Notes under the pieces: model-generated | What the model saw: only the letters and a program-made list of their open reading frames with translations | The model's database searches: none | What the model was told of the DNA's origin: nothing | Shown: positions 50,812-63,000 of the stretch, piece by piece | Position numbering within the stretch: position 1 is the first letter of the stretch | Layout of the letters: each line of letters opens with the position of its first letter | Program-made: the position numbers and the translations under genes | Assembly: GCA_026874595.1 (NCBI GenBank) | Contig: CM049307.1 | Span: forward strand, 25,521,079-25,585,078 | Length of the DNA stretch: 64,000 nt | Direction: 5' to 3' | Source of the DNA: Sipunculus nudus | Lineage: Eukaryota > Annelida > Sipuncula > Golfingiida > Sipunculidae

Positions 50812-51448
50812 TAATATTGCAATGATATATAGTATACTGATGCACATAAATCAAGCTACATTTTTAGTTGTCTTAATGCTACAAAAGAAAAAGTGTACCT
50901 TATTCTGATTTTAGGATTTGAGTGTGGTAAAAAAGCATTATTCCACTCTACACTTTGCCCTACATATCCCTTTGCCATCTAACTTTACCTGCAAATGTCC
51001 TTAAAGTACATTCACATCACATCCCTATGGGCACCCAAAATAAACCCTGACAGGTTTATTTCTCACGTTTCTCAAAACCACTCATGGGGGCTGCCATTAA
51101 CAAACTAAAAACCAGATGTCAAAGGTCAAATGTCATAATTAAGGGTATACCACAAATAATTATGATTCCATTGTTGGTGTTGACACTTCATAAAGCCACA
51201 GTGTGTTTTAACATTTAAGTTTCTTCAAGTCCATAAAGCTAATTATAATTTTTATTTTTTTATTTATATTTTAGTTCTTATGACATTCAAGAGTCTTGAC
51301 AACTGTAGGCATCTTGTTGATATATCATTGAGCTCTGAAGATAGCTTTTACTGACCTTGCTGCCTGGGGCTGTAACTAAACCCCTCTCTGCCTCTGATAC
51401 ATGGTCCTTCTCTTCATAATACAAATGGCTCTTGAACTTGACAAGTGG
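46988..51448 (-). CDS. ASH2L: ASH2L C-terminal part: four last coding exons (end of SPRY domain and DPY30-binding helix)
   Basis: ASH2L is the core SPRY-domain subunit of the nuclear MLL/SET1 (COMPASS) histone H3K4 methyltransferases. Exons in transcript order: 51448-51356 (31 codons), 50298-50200 (33), 47790-47731 (20), 47080-46988 (30 plus stop). All are phase 0 with AG/GT borders. Recognisable segments are [37 protein letters not shown] and [14 protein letters not shown], which match the end of the ASH2L SPRY domain in order. The last exon carries [12 protein letters not shown], the C-terminal helix that binds the DPY30 dimer. The tail after it is short and acidic and differs from the vertebrate proline-rich ending. 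About 80% of the protein, including the PHD-like and winged-helix regions and most of SPRY, is not in the window. No exon was recognised between 51,449 and 64,000, so the rest should lie beyond the right edge. The gene converges tail-to-tail with GGPS1. Confidence 0.93.
47104..47143. repeat. (TA)n microsatellite beside the last ASH2L exon
   Basis: Pure TA dinucleotides 24 bp upstream (minus strand) of the terminal ASH2L exon, so it sits right at the branch-point side of that intron. Confidence 0.95.
47991..50199. other. ASH2L intron with diverged repeat fragments
   Basis: Two related fragments (about 48,060-48,400 and 49,930-50,100) share phrases such as TGACCTCAT or TAACCTCATTAAA, CCTGGTAAGTTnTC and TATACCATAAT, and the first has a GGTGCCACC motif. 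This looks like old copies of a tandem-core repeat. No exon was seen here. Confidence 0.4.
50722..50815. repeat. (TA)n microsatellite
   Basis: About 90 bp of TA repeats in the ASH2L intron between the exons at 50,200-50,298 and 51,356-51,448. Confidence 0.95.
51010..51160. repeat. Dispersed repeat R1, copy 2
   Basis: Diverged copy of the 7,440-7,650 repeat, in the same orientation, in the intron just downstream of the first ASH2L exon in the window. Directly left of it (50,915-50,960) is a segment with GTGTGGTAAAAAAGCATTA that recurs at 63,930-63,975, so the full repeat is probably longer than the R1 match. Confidence 0.6.
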
Positions 51449-51930
51449 CTGTCAAAAAAGGGAACATGAGCTGTTACCACATTTGTTAATAAAATTTCAC
51501 ACTCAGTTTTCTTCTTGCTTCATGACACTTTTATTAATCATATAATGTGTACTAATAAAACCCTAATACACAAAACAAATTTAGAGATTTGCCGATTGGT
51601 CATTTATAAGCTTACCACACAACTATGCAGTTCTTTTAAATAGTAGCTCTAGACTCTTATCAACAGGATCATTTATTATTACACACAATGGCAACATAGC
51701 TAGAATAAGTGCTGTGAGGGGAGTAAAATCCTATATGAGATTTCAAGATGAAAACATAAAAGTGATTATTATACAAGTAACAGGTTTCAAGCATGGCTGA
51801 TGGTGCAATGAACAAAATTCTCCTTACAGATTGTTCTTACTCTGAGCATATATCAGTACACAAAATAAGAAAATATTAATTTAAAGTGTAAATTTTCAGT
51901 CATATCTAGCATGTAATATTTTTGTATTTA

Positions 51931-54900
51931 ACAAGTGACCCATGGGTCATGACACTCAGCCGACTGACATGTTGACAATATGTCCTTTCACAGACAACTA
52001 ATTAAGGTAATGTAGGTGGCATTGTTCATGCATATTAGCTTAAGTTCATCAAGACCCATAAGCACAACAAATCTGATGTCAAACCAACCAGCCTTTCATG
52101 AGGAATCTGGCAATTTGTGTGTATTTTGCCTTTCTAGGGTGCTGAAACATACCCCAAAACTCTAAGTATGTAGTTCACTGTGACCCAATTTCAGGTTTCT
52201 GGGGAGAAATTTTGAGGTACTATCAGGATGTAAGTTAGAAGATTCTGGGCCCAAAGGTTATGATTTGTGCCCTACTTTGGTATCAAATTTTCAATTATCT
52301 GAGGGTACCTTATATTTATAAGCCATATAGCACAGAAAATATGGGTAACAGAGACCTAAATACACATATCCAAGGAGATTTTCATAGACCTCCCTGGATT
52401 TAAGGTTAGAAGATTCCAGGTCCAATGTTTATGATTTGTGCCCTGCTTTGGTATGAAATTTTTTAATTATGATGGGGGGTGCTTATAAGCCCAATAGCTC
52501 AGAGAATATGGGTAAGGGAGACCTAATTTCAGGTTTCCATGGAGACTTTTCATGTACTTCTCTGGATGTAAAGTGGGAAGATTCTATGTCTAGTTGTTAT
52601 GATTTGAGCCCTGTTAACACAGCATCTTTTGAGGTCTCAAAAATAGATAAAAAAAAATAGTAAAAAATCGAAAAAAATACAAGTGGCACCACCAGTCTGC
52701 AGAAACTGATGAAAAACTCCATGATGAATATCCATGCAAAGAATCATGGTGATCAATGCATTAGTGGTTCAGATGCTTGAGCTTTTGTATCAAATTTTTC
52801 ATTATTCAGGAGGGTTCTTCGGAGCCCCATAGCTTGAAAAATATGGGTACCAGAGACCTAATTCCAGGTTTCCAAGGAGACTTTTCATGGGCCTCCCTGC
52901 ATGTCGAGCCAGAAGATTTTAAGTCCTGAGGTTACGATTTGTGCCCTGTTAACAGATGACCACATCTTTTAAGGTCTCAAAAATAGTGAAAAAAAAAATC
53001 ATAAAAAATAATAAAAAAATACAGGTGGCACCACCAGTCTGCAAAAACTGTTGAAACACTCCATGATCAATATCCATGATAAGAATCATGGTGATCAATG
53101 CATTAGTTGTTCAGATATTTGAACTTTTGTATCAAATTTTTCATTATTCTGGGGGCTTTGGAGCCCCATAGCTGTAAGAATATGGGTAACAGAGATATAA
53201 TTCAAGGTTTCCAAGAAGACTTTTCATGGACCTTTCTGGATGTTAAGTGAGAAGTTTCCAGGTCCACCATTTATGATTTGTGCCCCGTTAACAGTTGACG
53301 GCATTTTTGGAGGTCTCAAAAATAGAGGAAAAAAATCATAAAAAAAAATTGAAAAAATACAGCTGGCACCACCAGTCTGCAGAAACTGATGTAACATCCC
53401 TTGATCAATATCCATGCAAAGAATCATGGTGATCAATGCATTAGTTGTTCAGATATTCGAGCTTTTGTATCAAATTTTTCATTATTCTAGGGGGGGGGGG
53501 TACTTCGGAGCCCCATAGCTTGAAGAATATAGGTAACAGAGACCTAATTCTAAGTTTTTCAAGGAGACTTTTCATGGACCTAACTGGATGTAAAGTAAGA
53601 AGATTCCAGGTCCAGCGTTTACGATTTGTGCCCTATTAACAGATCATGGAATCTTTAAAGGTCACAAAATAGAGAAAAAAATCGTAAAAAAATAGAAAAG
53701 TACAGGTGGGGCCACCAGTCTTCAGGCACTGATAAAACACTCCATGATTAATATCCATGGAAAGAATCATGGTGATCAATACATTAGCTGTTCAGATATT
53801 TGAGCTTTTGTATCAAATTTTTCATTATTCTGGGGGGTACTTCGGAGCCCCATAGCTCAAAGAATATGTGTAACAGAGACCTAATTCCAGGTTTCCAAGA
53901 AGAACTAATAATGGACCTCTCTGGATGTAAAGAGAGAAGATTCCAGGTCCAGCGGTTACAATTTGTGCCCTGCTAACAGATGACGGCATCTTTTGAGGTC
54001 TCAAAAATAGAGAAAAAACAAGGGACCTATGGGTCACGACGCTCAGCTGTTATATATAATAAAAAAATATTATTTAGAAATGAGGCACATGCTGGTTTTG
54101 TGTGGTAATAAATATAAGCTGTATTATGAGTTGTTGTTGTTTAGCTTATGTATGATTTTGATAGTACCTTTGGAGACAGGGAAGAGGATTGATTTCATTT
54201 ATTTTATTAACAAATGGAGTACTACTGTCACACAGATTTTGACTTGGCCATATAACTTTTAAGCAGAACATATAATATAAGAGTTTAACTATTTATTAAA
54301 AAAATTACAAATATTGTCCCAAATATAATTTTTATTAAAATTAATAAGAGAATCATATGATTTTTTAAAATGAAATATAACTGATATGATTATTAAAAAA
54401 ATATTAAAGAATATATTCATGAATGCATTCATGAATACATTTTGAAAGTATTTGCACGAGTATTCATATACTTTCATTTTTACCTGAATTCCCATTCTTT
54501 ATGCAAGAAATTTTATAATGGAGTACATAATCATATTCGTATTTAAATACAATTACAAAGTATTCGCACCACGTCTGGTATTTATTCAGTTTTCACCAAA
54601 CAATGATGTTGAGAATCCAGAATATACAAAATTCACACATTTAAATAATGATCATAAGTACCTGGTTTTATGGCTTTTATTTATATTAAAATATAACTGT
54701 AAAAAATTCATTTTGGACTAATTTCACATCAATGTACACACTAGACACAGTAGGAATCTAGATTAATATTATCAACTGCATCTTTGTCTATCATTAATTT
54801 CCTTCATATAACCCTTAATGATTAGTAATGAATAATATGATTTACTTCTTTATCATTAAAAATGAACTGAAAAATGCCATAGGTGACTGCATGGTGTTAT

Positions 54901-57007
54901 TTGGAATATGTGACATTCTACCCATCGATACAAGATTTTTATATCATCAGTAACTGCAAGTTAATTTCCTGTTATTATAAACTAACAAATTCCTTTTCTA
55001 TTTTTCTTTAATTTGTTGTTAAAAACCAATAAAAATTTATTAATTTATTGTTTATTGTTATGTTGTTGGTTAAAACTACTAGATGAGTTGAGTTGAACAC
55101 CTGGATCAACTGTGGCTGGCCATCAGCTGCCTGGATTCTCCCCTCAAGCGTGCATAATTTGATGAAAGGTCAACAAGGTCAACATACAGGCGACTCAAGA
55201 GGGGCTTGAGAGAGCCAAAGTCTGACAGGGTCTCATAAAAAACATTAATAAAAGCTACAATATTTGGCAAATTTCTTTCAGCTTTCTAAACTAAAAAGCT
55301 GAAATCCTTATGTGTGCAAGATATGAAAATTATATCAACAGTGCTCACGGGAAACAAACGTGCCATGGTCACAGTTGGGCAAAATTTAAGGTACTAATTT
55401 TATATTTATACTAATAACTTATAAAATTTGAAAAATTCAGAACTAATTTTGGGTATTCAATTGAATCTTGATTAAATAATGTTACATCCCTGACAAAAAA
55501 AATCTCTAGCTTCAGCAATGCCCTTGTTAAGGGAGTAAATATATTTCTTGATTTTTTACAAAGTGCATTATGTTTGGGCCCATAACTTAAAAAAAATACA
55601 CAATACTGACATCATTTCTGGCATGTGCATAGTGAATGTATAGAAAAATATGTATATTATATATGATCAAAATCAGATCAGTGGTTTTGATATTAGGCAG
55701 TCTTAAAGTGTAACATTGGGTTTTTAATGGAAAAATTAAGTTTTTCATTGATATCTTGAAGGAATTAAGTCCTAGTGACCAAATTCTTGGCATGGTAGGG
55801 GATTTTGGAGAAATCTAACTGTATGCCAAATTTAAGGAACTTAGAGCTGAAGCTCGGGAGCTGAGCTCTAGCAAACTGCATAACACTAGCAATATGTGAC
55901 ATGGTGCTTGAAAACTTGAATAAAATCTACAGTTTTTGATGAACTGGTTTCAAATTTTTGGTGTTAACAGTTGAAATGCTAACAAAAACATGCTGTGAAA
56001 ATTAAATCCACAGCAGTTACAGCAAAAAAACGTGCCATGGTCAAAGTTGGGCAAAATTTAAGGTACCAATTTTTTATTTTTGCTAATATTTTTAAAAATT
56101 TTAAAGATTTTGATCTAATTTTGGGTATACAATTTAATTTTGATTAATAAAAGTAATATTACTGGAAAAAAAGTGCTTAGCTATAACAAGTTTTGTGTTA
56201 AGTGATAAAATTTCTTTCCTGATTATTTAAAAAATGCATTATGTTTGGGCCCATAACTTTTTTAAATTAAATAATACAGACCTAATTTCTGGCATGTACA
56301 TAGGAATTATATAGAGGATTATTTATAGGAAATATGAGGAAAAACAGATGGGTGGTTTTGATATTAGGCAGTCCTAAAGTGTGAAAATAGGTTTTTAATA
56401 AAAAATTGAGGTTTTTCCTTAATTTCTCAAAGGAATGAAGTTGCAAAGACCCAGTTTTTGGCTTGGTAGGAGATCTTGGGGACATCTAACATTATGCTGA
56501 ATTTTGGATTCCTAGGTCTTACGGTTTCAAAACGTGCCACATCTACGGACGGACGGACGGACGGACGGACAGACGGACGGACGACGGACAATGGACCATG
56601 ACTATAGCTCAGATGACTTATAGTCAGCTGAGCTAAAAATGGTAAAAAAACGAAAAAATACAGGTGGCGCCACCAGTCTGCAGAAACTGATGAAGCACTC
56701 CATGATGAATATCCATGCAAAGAATCATGGTGATCAATGCATTAGTTCTTCAGATACTTGAGCTTTTGTATCAACTTTTCTATTTTTCTGGGGGGTACTT
56801 CGGAGCCCCATAGCTCAAAGTATATGTGTAACAGAGACCTAATTCTAGGTTTCTATGGAGATTTTTCATGGACCTTTCAGGACGTAAAGTTAGAAGATTC
56901 TAAGTCCAGCGGTTAAGATTTGTGACCTGTTAAATGGACAGACGGCCAGACGAACGACGGACGAAGAGTGATTGCTAAAGCTCAGATGACTTACAGTCAG
57001 CTGAGCT
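51931..57007 (-). mobile_element. Element Y2: inverted relative of Y1, split by nested X2
   Basis: Starts with ACAAGTGACCCATGGGTCA and CACTCAGCCGA, then shows short units (GATTTGTGCC landmarks at 52263, 52433, 52603, about 170 bp apart) followed by long units (52938, 53276, 53622, 53961, about 340 bp apart). The last long unit is cut at 54017 and resumes at 56,635, then ends in the hairpin at 56979-57007. Without X2 the element is about 2.46 kb. Orientation is opposite to Y1, with the same order of short and long units from its palindrome end. Confidence 0.75.
54018..56634. mobile_element. Element X2, 2.6 kb, inserted in Y2
   Basis: Starts ACAAGGGACCTATGGGTCAC and CGACGCTCAGCTG, and ends with GACGGACGG runs and the hairpin at 56606-56634 (AGCTCAGATGACT / AGTCAGCTGAGCT). 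On both sides lie the two halves of one Y2 unit, so the limits are well supported. The interior matches X1 from about 54,500, without the H1 insertion, and includes the doubled 700-bp unit (about 55,230-55,850 and 55,890-56,600). No long ORF is present. Confidence 0.75.
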
Positions 57008-60000
57008 AAAAAACATGTTAAATGATTCATTCATATATTATGGTCTGTCGTGGTTTATAGTTCATTTATCATTTTTAATACTATTTGTTTCCTGTTCCAT
57101 AATCTTAAAAAGTGTAGTCAATGTAAATACATTACCTTTTACAATTAAAAAGTATGTAATCTAGGTCAATTTGGTAAATCTTTAACTCTGTTCACATGCT
57201 CTTGTATTTAACACTTAATTGTAGCTTTAAAAATGGACCAATAACTTCAAAGGCAAAATCCAGGTTTAACTCCTGATTTCTGCCATTAAGGAAAGGATAG
57301 CTTTCCACGAAAGACATATTATTATGAATTATTAATTGCAAATTATTATATTTTTCTTATTGGTTTAAAGTTTATTTCTTGCTGTCTCTCTTTTTAATGA
57401 TGCCACATTTTATAACAATTATGAAAGAAACCCCTGTTTTGTGCCAGAAGCAACACATGTGGCTTCCAACAATTTAGCCTGCCATGTCATGAAACAGTTT
57501 CTGAGGAAACAGGTAATCTGTGAGTCTTTGAACATCTCCATAGACCAGGGCATTCTCAGAATTCACAGACAGTGAAGCCATATCCTGAGACAATATATTG
57601 ATTAAATGTGCGGTCATAAATCTCTGCCCTAGAACACTGGATCGAGTGCTTAAAGGCGATACCAGCATCACTACTGCATGGTCTTACTTAAATTTTTCCC
57701 CAGGGAGAGGGGCCTTTGCTTATCTTGTCAATATATAAAATATTTTTTGTTTGTTCATATACAGACATTCCGTCTGAGGCATTAGTATATTCTATGTTTC
57801 ATGTTTGCTTTTTCTTCAAATAAAACAAATAGTATGTACATGTATATATATTATACATATGATTTAGATTCCATATGATTATTGTCCTTCGGCAGCTGAA
57901 CAGATTATATTTCAGAGATTAGTATTTATTATGTATCTTTACTCTTTGAAAATGTTCATTCAAGAAAATATATGTAACCAGAAACTTTAAAGTAATCAAA
58001 GACCACAATCTCAACTAGGATCTTTCTCAACCTGTGCTGTGTACACACCATGGTGGGGCACAGGTCAGCTCTAAAACAAAGGCAGCCCTAAATACAAGTG
58101 AACGGCCCTGGCCTGCTGGGAATCACCCTTTGGCTTACAATGGTGAGGAACCCTTTAAATTAATAACATGATACAATAATCCAGATTACCTCCAAAATTA
58201 AATGGATATTCCCTTAGATTACCCTACTCATCAATAAATTTCGTCAAAATCTGTGCATAACATTTTGAGTAAATTTGGTAAAGTTGCTAACAGACAAACC
58301 AAACAACCAATCAAGGGTTAAGTTAATCATACTCCAGGTACATTTGGCAAATATCGCCATCTACAGGCCAGAGTCTGAATCACATCAGATAAGTGACTGA
58401 TTAAACTTGGTGGAGTCTGATGGATCCAGCTGGCGAGCTTGTCCTCATGTGCCAATGTATCACTTGAACCCCCCTGAGCAGAGCCTGTGTCACAACGCTC
58501 TGGTGTGCTTAACGTCAATCTGGTTATGATGGATGGTCCCTCCAAGACCGCACCATTAGAGTGCTGGTCTTCAGGACGTCCTCAGAGCACAGTGTATCAT
58601 TTCTTCCTGGCTTCCTCATACGCTGGGCCGGGACAGAAGAAGTGCAAATTGCCAATACCGAATTTGTGGATCCATTTCTTGGACATGATTAAATCCAAGA
58701 AATCTAAGAAAAGATGTGTCCTACCACAGTGAATTTTGAGTGAATACATTTAAGTCGCATGATTTAAAGTCTTTAATGTTTGTGTTTGGTCCTTATATAA
58801 GTAGTTGACAGAAATGATAGTAATGGCCACCTCTGCCAGGCAGATACCCTTAAAGGACCATACTCTGATACCTGACCTCTGTTAACTTAAGAGATAATCT
58901 GTTGAACCTTAAATTTGATAAATATAGGTCAGAAAATGCCAATGCCACTGCAAACAGGGTGTTCGTTTTGTTTCAATCCATGTGTTTATAACATGTTCCG
59001 GGCCCACCAAACACATTTAATAAGGACATCTGGCAGCAAGTCAGATGAAGAATTTTGCAAAGGACATTTTGCAATGAGTGACCTTCAACTGCAACCAACC
59101 ACCTTGTTTTACACAGTTTTCCTGTTTGTCAACATTGCTGTGTTTACTAACAGCTTGTGGATAAACAGTTTTATACATTCATCACAGAGGTTTTATAAGA
59201 CCCTTTTTAACAGGAATTACTCTTACAGTTGATGAGAAAGGAAGAAATCAAATAAATTTTCTTGAAAGAGTAGGTGAATAGCTGGCTTTAAAAAAAGGAT
59301 TTCTTTGGAAAACTGTTCATATATGTAGTTGAGTGTCATGTTTGGTATACGGCTGACACTGTGTTAAAGGAGGAACAAGTTACCAGCCGAATGAAAATAA
59401 CCATGTGAAAATCAATGTTGTAACATGAAGATACATTATTTTGAACATGTAATGTCCAAGTTTTCTCAATGTTACAAATGGAAATACTCCAGATGGTACA
59501 GGTTTTATTTAGATATCACATAAAATCTCTGCAGTTGACAAATAAATATATTGCTGTGTGGCCTGGCAGTAATAGTGATAAAACAATTATGATGTTTGAT
59601 CATACGATTAAAAAATGGCTCTTTCAGTGATTCACATTTGTTGGTTATATTAACTATTATCCTAGTTATTAGAAGTTTCCATATGGTATGGTTCATTAAA
59701 ATTATAGGGATCTCAGTTTATGACAATTAATGGTTGTTCAATGCTCTTTTTCTCAAATATATTTCAATGGGATATGAGCTAGTACATGTGCACCCCAGGA
59801 AATTCCAAAACACATGATTATACACGTGTCAGGGGTGATTCTATGTGAAGTCATCCTGCTTATAGTGATGTCATTCTTATTCATTTAACAATCCTTTTTT
59901 TTCAGATCATTAATGGCACTAAAAATTAATCAGTGACTTTCAAATATAATTGTTAATGTGATTGAATGTTATCCCTTAAAAAACCTGTCACAGGCAAAGT

Positions 60001-63000
60001 TGGGCAGACCTGTCCGAATGCAAGAATGGGTAAAATGTTAATTAATAATAATGTTTACTCATATCAAATTTATTTTACACAAAATCTCTGGTTGATATGG
60101 TGCTGGTTTCTTGTTAAAAATTTGCAGGAATACCTGATTCATGCCCTGGAAAGTAGTTCTTTATTAAAAATAGTATTTCTCAAAAAGAGCTTTCCTTGGT
60201 GAACGGATAAAATATTAAAGTTCTTCCTGCATTGTGTCTTCTCCCACACTTATTCAAAAAGGAACCCACATGGCCTACGCTCATTTATCCAAACCAACAG
60301 GAAACCTGGGTCAGCTAAGTACAGATCAATAAGACTTTATCTGTCACAAACATGTATCTGTGTTTTCAAACATAACCTTGGAGAGAGTGAACTTGCCATG
60401 CTTTCAAGGTAGTTTCATCCTTAATCAATCAGCATCAATCTACCACAGGATGAAGCTCTATCAGAGCTCCATTGAACATCATGTTCCCATATCAAAGGCT
60501 GCTTCTTCTGCATTATCTAAATGGAACTAAAATAGATGGGTTTGTATTAAATGGTCAAGGTCAGCTCATCTATAGCTCCTAAGGTGTAGCTATATTTAGA
60601 GTTTGGTGTATTGGGGATTGTCAATGCATCATGCTTTTGACAGCAACCATCTAAGTGAATTATTGGGTAATAATTATTCGTAAGCAGCTACTGAGCATAC
60701 CAAACTAGACAGTAAATCTTCTACAGACAAACCACACAGCTAGAGAACACCACATCTCCCTCCCACACATACATACTTCTGTTATGACTATGTGATATCT
60801 CATAATACTACATTTATAATATTAACAATTATCATCAGTTTCACTTTCAAGCAATAACTAATATGTTAGCACCACACTCTCCTCTGTCTGGTTACAATCC
60901 TTAGCCTCGTGCCACCCCTGGTGTTGAAACTCTGAAAAACTTGCTATACAGAGCAGTGGTTAAGACGGGAGATCTGGAACAACTACATTGTATGACACTT
61001 AGGCCTTGTGTAAGGGGTGTATGAGTACAAGTCTTTGAAGATTCATTTGCACTGCATGGTTTGTCTGGGGTAAAAAAGACTTTTTCTTTTGCTTCTTTCA
61101 AGCTGTAAGGTCTTTCACACTGCTGCAAATATTGCAAGGCTACCATTCTGAAGTTCAATTAAATAAAATGCCTAAAGTTAAACATAACAACGCATTAGCT
61201 TAGCTAGTTTATTTAAATTATATGCCCTAATTCAAACACTGGAATACATTTTCTTAGACTCGCTATAGCACATACAATATCCTCAATGCTCTTGTATTTG
61301 TATGATTGTGAATAACCATTCATGGCATAGAGCCTTTAAAATGTTTACCTAGGAAGCAGGGATTAGCTTTTAACTCATCAAAAGCTTAATTAATTGGAGA
61401 ATCGACGGTTATTATATTATGAATCTGCTACTGGCCAGCTCTCAGCTACTCAGCAAATTGAGATACATCTTCCTAATGATGGGCAAGGTCACATCTTTCT
61501 TTCCTTTGCCGACCTTTGACTGTGTTGCTTATAAGAGCACTGCTTCCTGTAACTTATGTAATTTTTGTCAATTATTAAAAGGACATGTACATCTATCTCA
61601 AGCCAGAGTTGTTACCTTTTTTTTAAATGTGTGATGAGTAAAAGGGGGTACCTGGATACATGGTAGCTACAGTTGCTTAAGTATAATTCTGTAATGGAAG
61701 TATTCACAGAACAAAATCCATCATACGGGTGAACATCCACACCCCCGGCATGTTGACCCTCCATCCCTCACTTATCATCCCTGATGGAGGATAAGGAAGA
61801 TGAAGAAGGGGCAGCTGCTGATGAGATGTACCCAGTAGAGGAGCTGGCAGTTCTCAGTGTAGAGGGCCTGGGGTTTGACCTTGCTGCTGTAGTCAACAGA
61901 TAAGACTGTTGGCCAAGTTTCCAGCAAAACACTGCTGCTTGGGTATCTAACTAAGCACTGCTAACTTGTCAACATATTACCTGGTGAGTAACCTGTAGCT
62001 TATATTAGACAAGATCCCTATGTTTTGCCATATCATATTTTTGTTTTTGTAGTGTAAGTATCTGGAAACAAGTGCTTTGTTCAGCTAGCTGTCATGGCAG
62101 AATATACAATGTTTATACCTGAATTTGACATGGCATGGTGTGCAGGTTATAACATGAAGCTTTGTAACACCAGTAGCTCCACAAAAACAGTCAAACAGAG
62201 GTTCTTATTTACACCTATCATGTTGTCAGACCTGACAGTCTGTCTGTTTGTACCACGTCTGCGTATAAAATTCCAGATAAATTACATTGGATTTATGTGA
62301 CATCATATAGAAGCAGTGCTGGAAAGAAGAATTATGTAAAAGCAAATGATACATTTTCATATCTAAGTCTGTACATCTGTTGTGAGACTAAATAACAAAG
62401 AACATCCATTGCTGCTGGCATCTGGTGCTCACCTAATCAGTTATTAATTATGTCAATAAGGGTTTTACACAGGCTTGGGGGCATGTTCAACATGATGACA
62501 GCAGTTATATTTTGGGGCCATGTGATAAGGCCATACAAAAACAATTTTTATTCTAATGACATGTGTAACAAATATAAGGTGCTTGCAGGCAATTTTTTTT
62601 ACCAGATGCAATATGTGGAATTTTGTCCACTTACCTATAAAACAGAAAATTTGAGGCAGTCTTGAAATGGTGCACATGATCGACACAAAAACTAGTGCAT
62701 TTTCCAGACCATTAAAAATTCTTTTAGGGAATTTGTGCCATAGCACACATTAGCAACATTACCAAGGACCTGGTCTTCTTTTACACAAAAAAAAATGGAA
62801 GGGGTGAATATGTAGAACAATATTATTTTGTATATGGTCTAACAGAAGGATATGATTCCGATATGATTTCCCTGCAGCTCCAGGGATGAACAGATCATGA
62901 AATAAAAGTAACTGTTAATGGAGGGCTGCATTGAAAATAAAACAAATATAATATTCAAATAAATAAACACACAATTTTCTACAGTGTTAAGGAAACTATA

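Noticed and set aside
57474-57671. Minus-strand open stretch with a protein-like pattern (LSQDMASLSVNSENALVYGD)
   Set aside because: It has an acceptor-like CAG but no recognisable domain and no convincing donor. It does not match any part of ASH2L, so it was not called as an exon.
58487-58732. Plus-strand ORF ending in a lysine-rich stretch
   Set aside because: No domain, no splice sites, and an equally long ORF on the opposite strand; not supported as a gene.
60901-61158. Minus-strand open stretch including ERPYSLKEAKEKVFFTPDKP
   Set aside because: It reads like coding sequence, but no family was recognised and there is no GT donor where the pattern ends. It is possible but unsupported.
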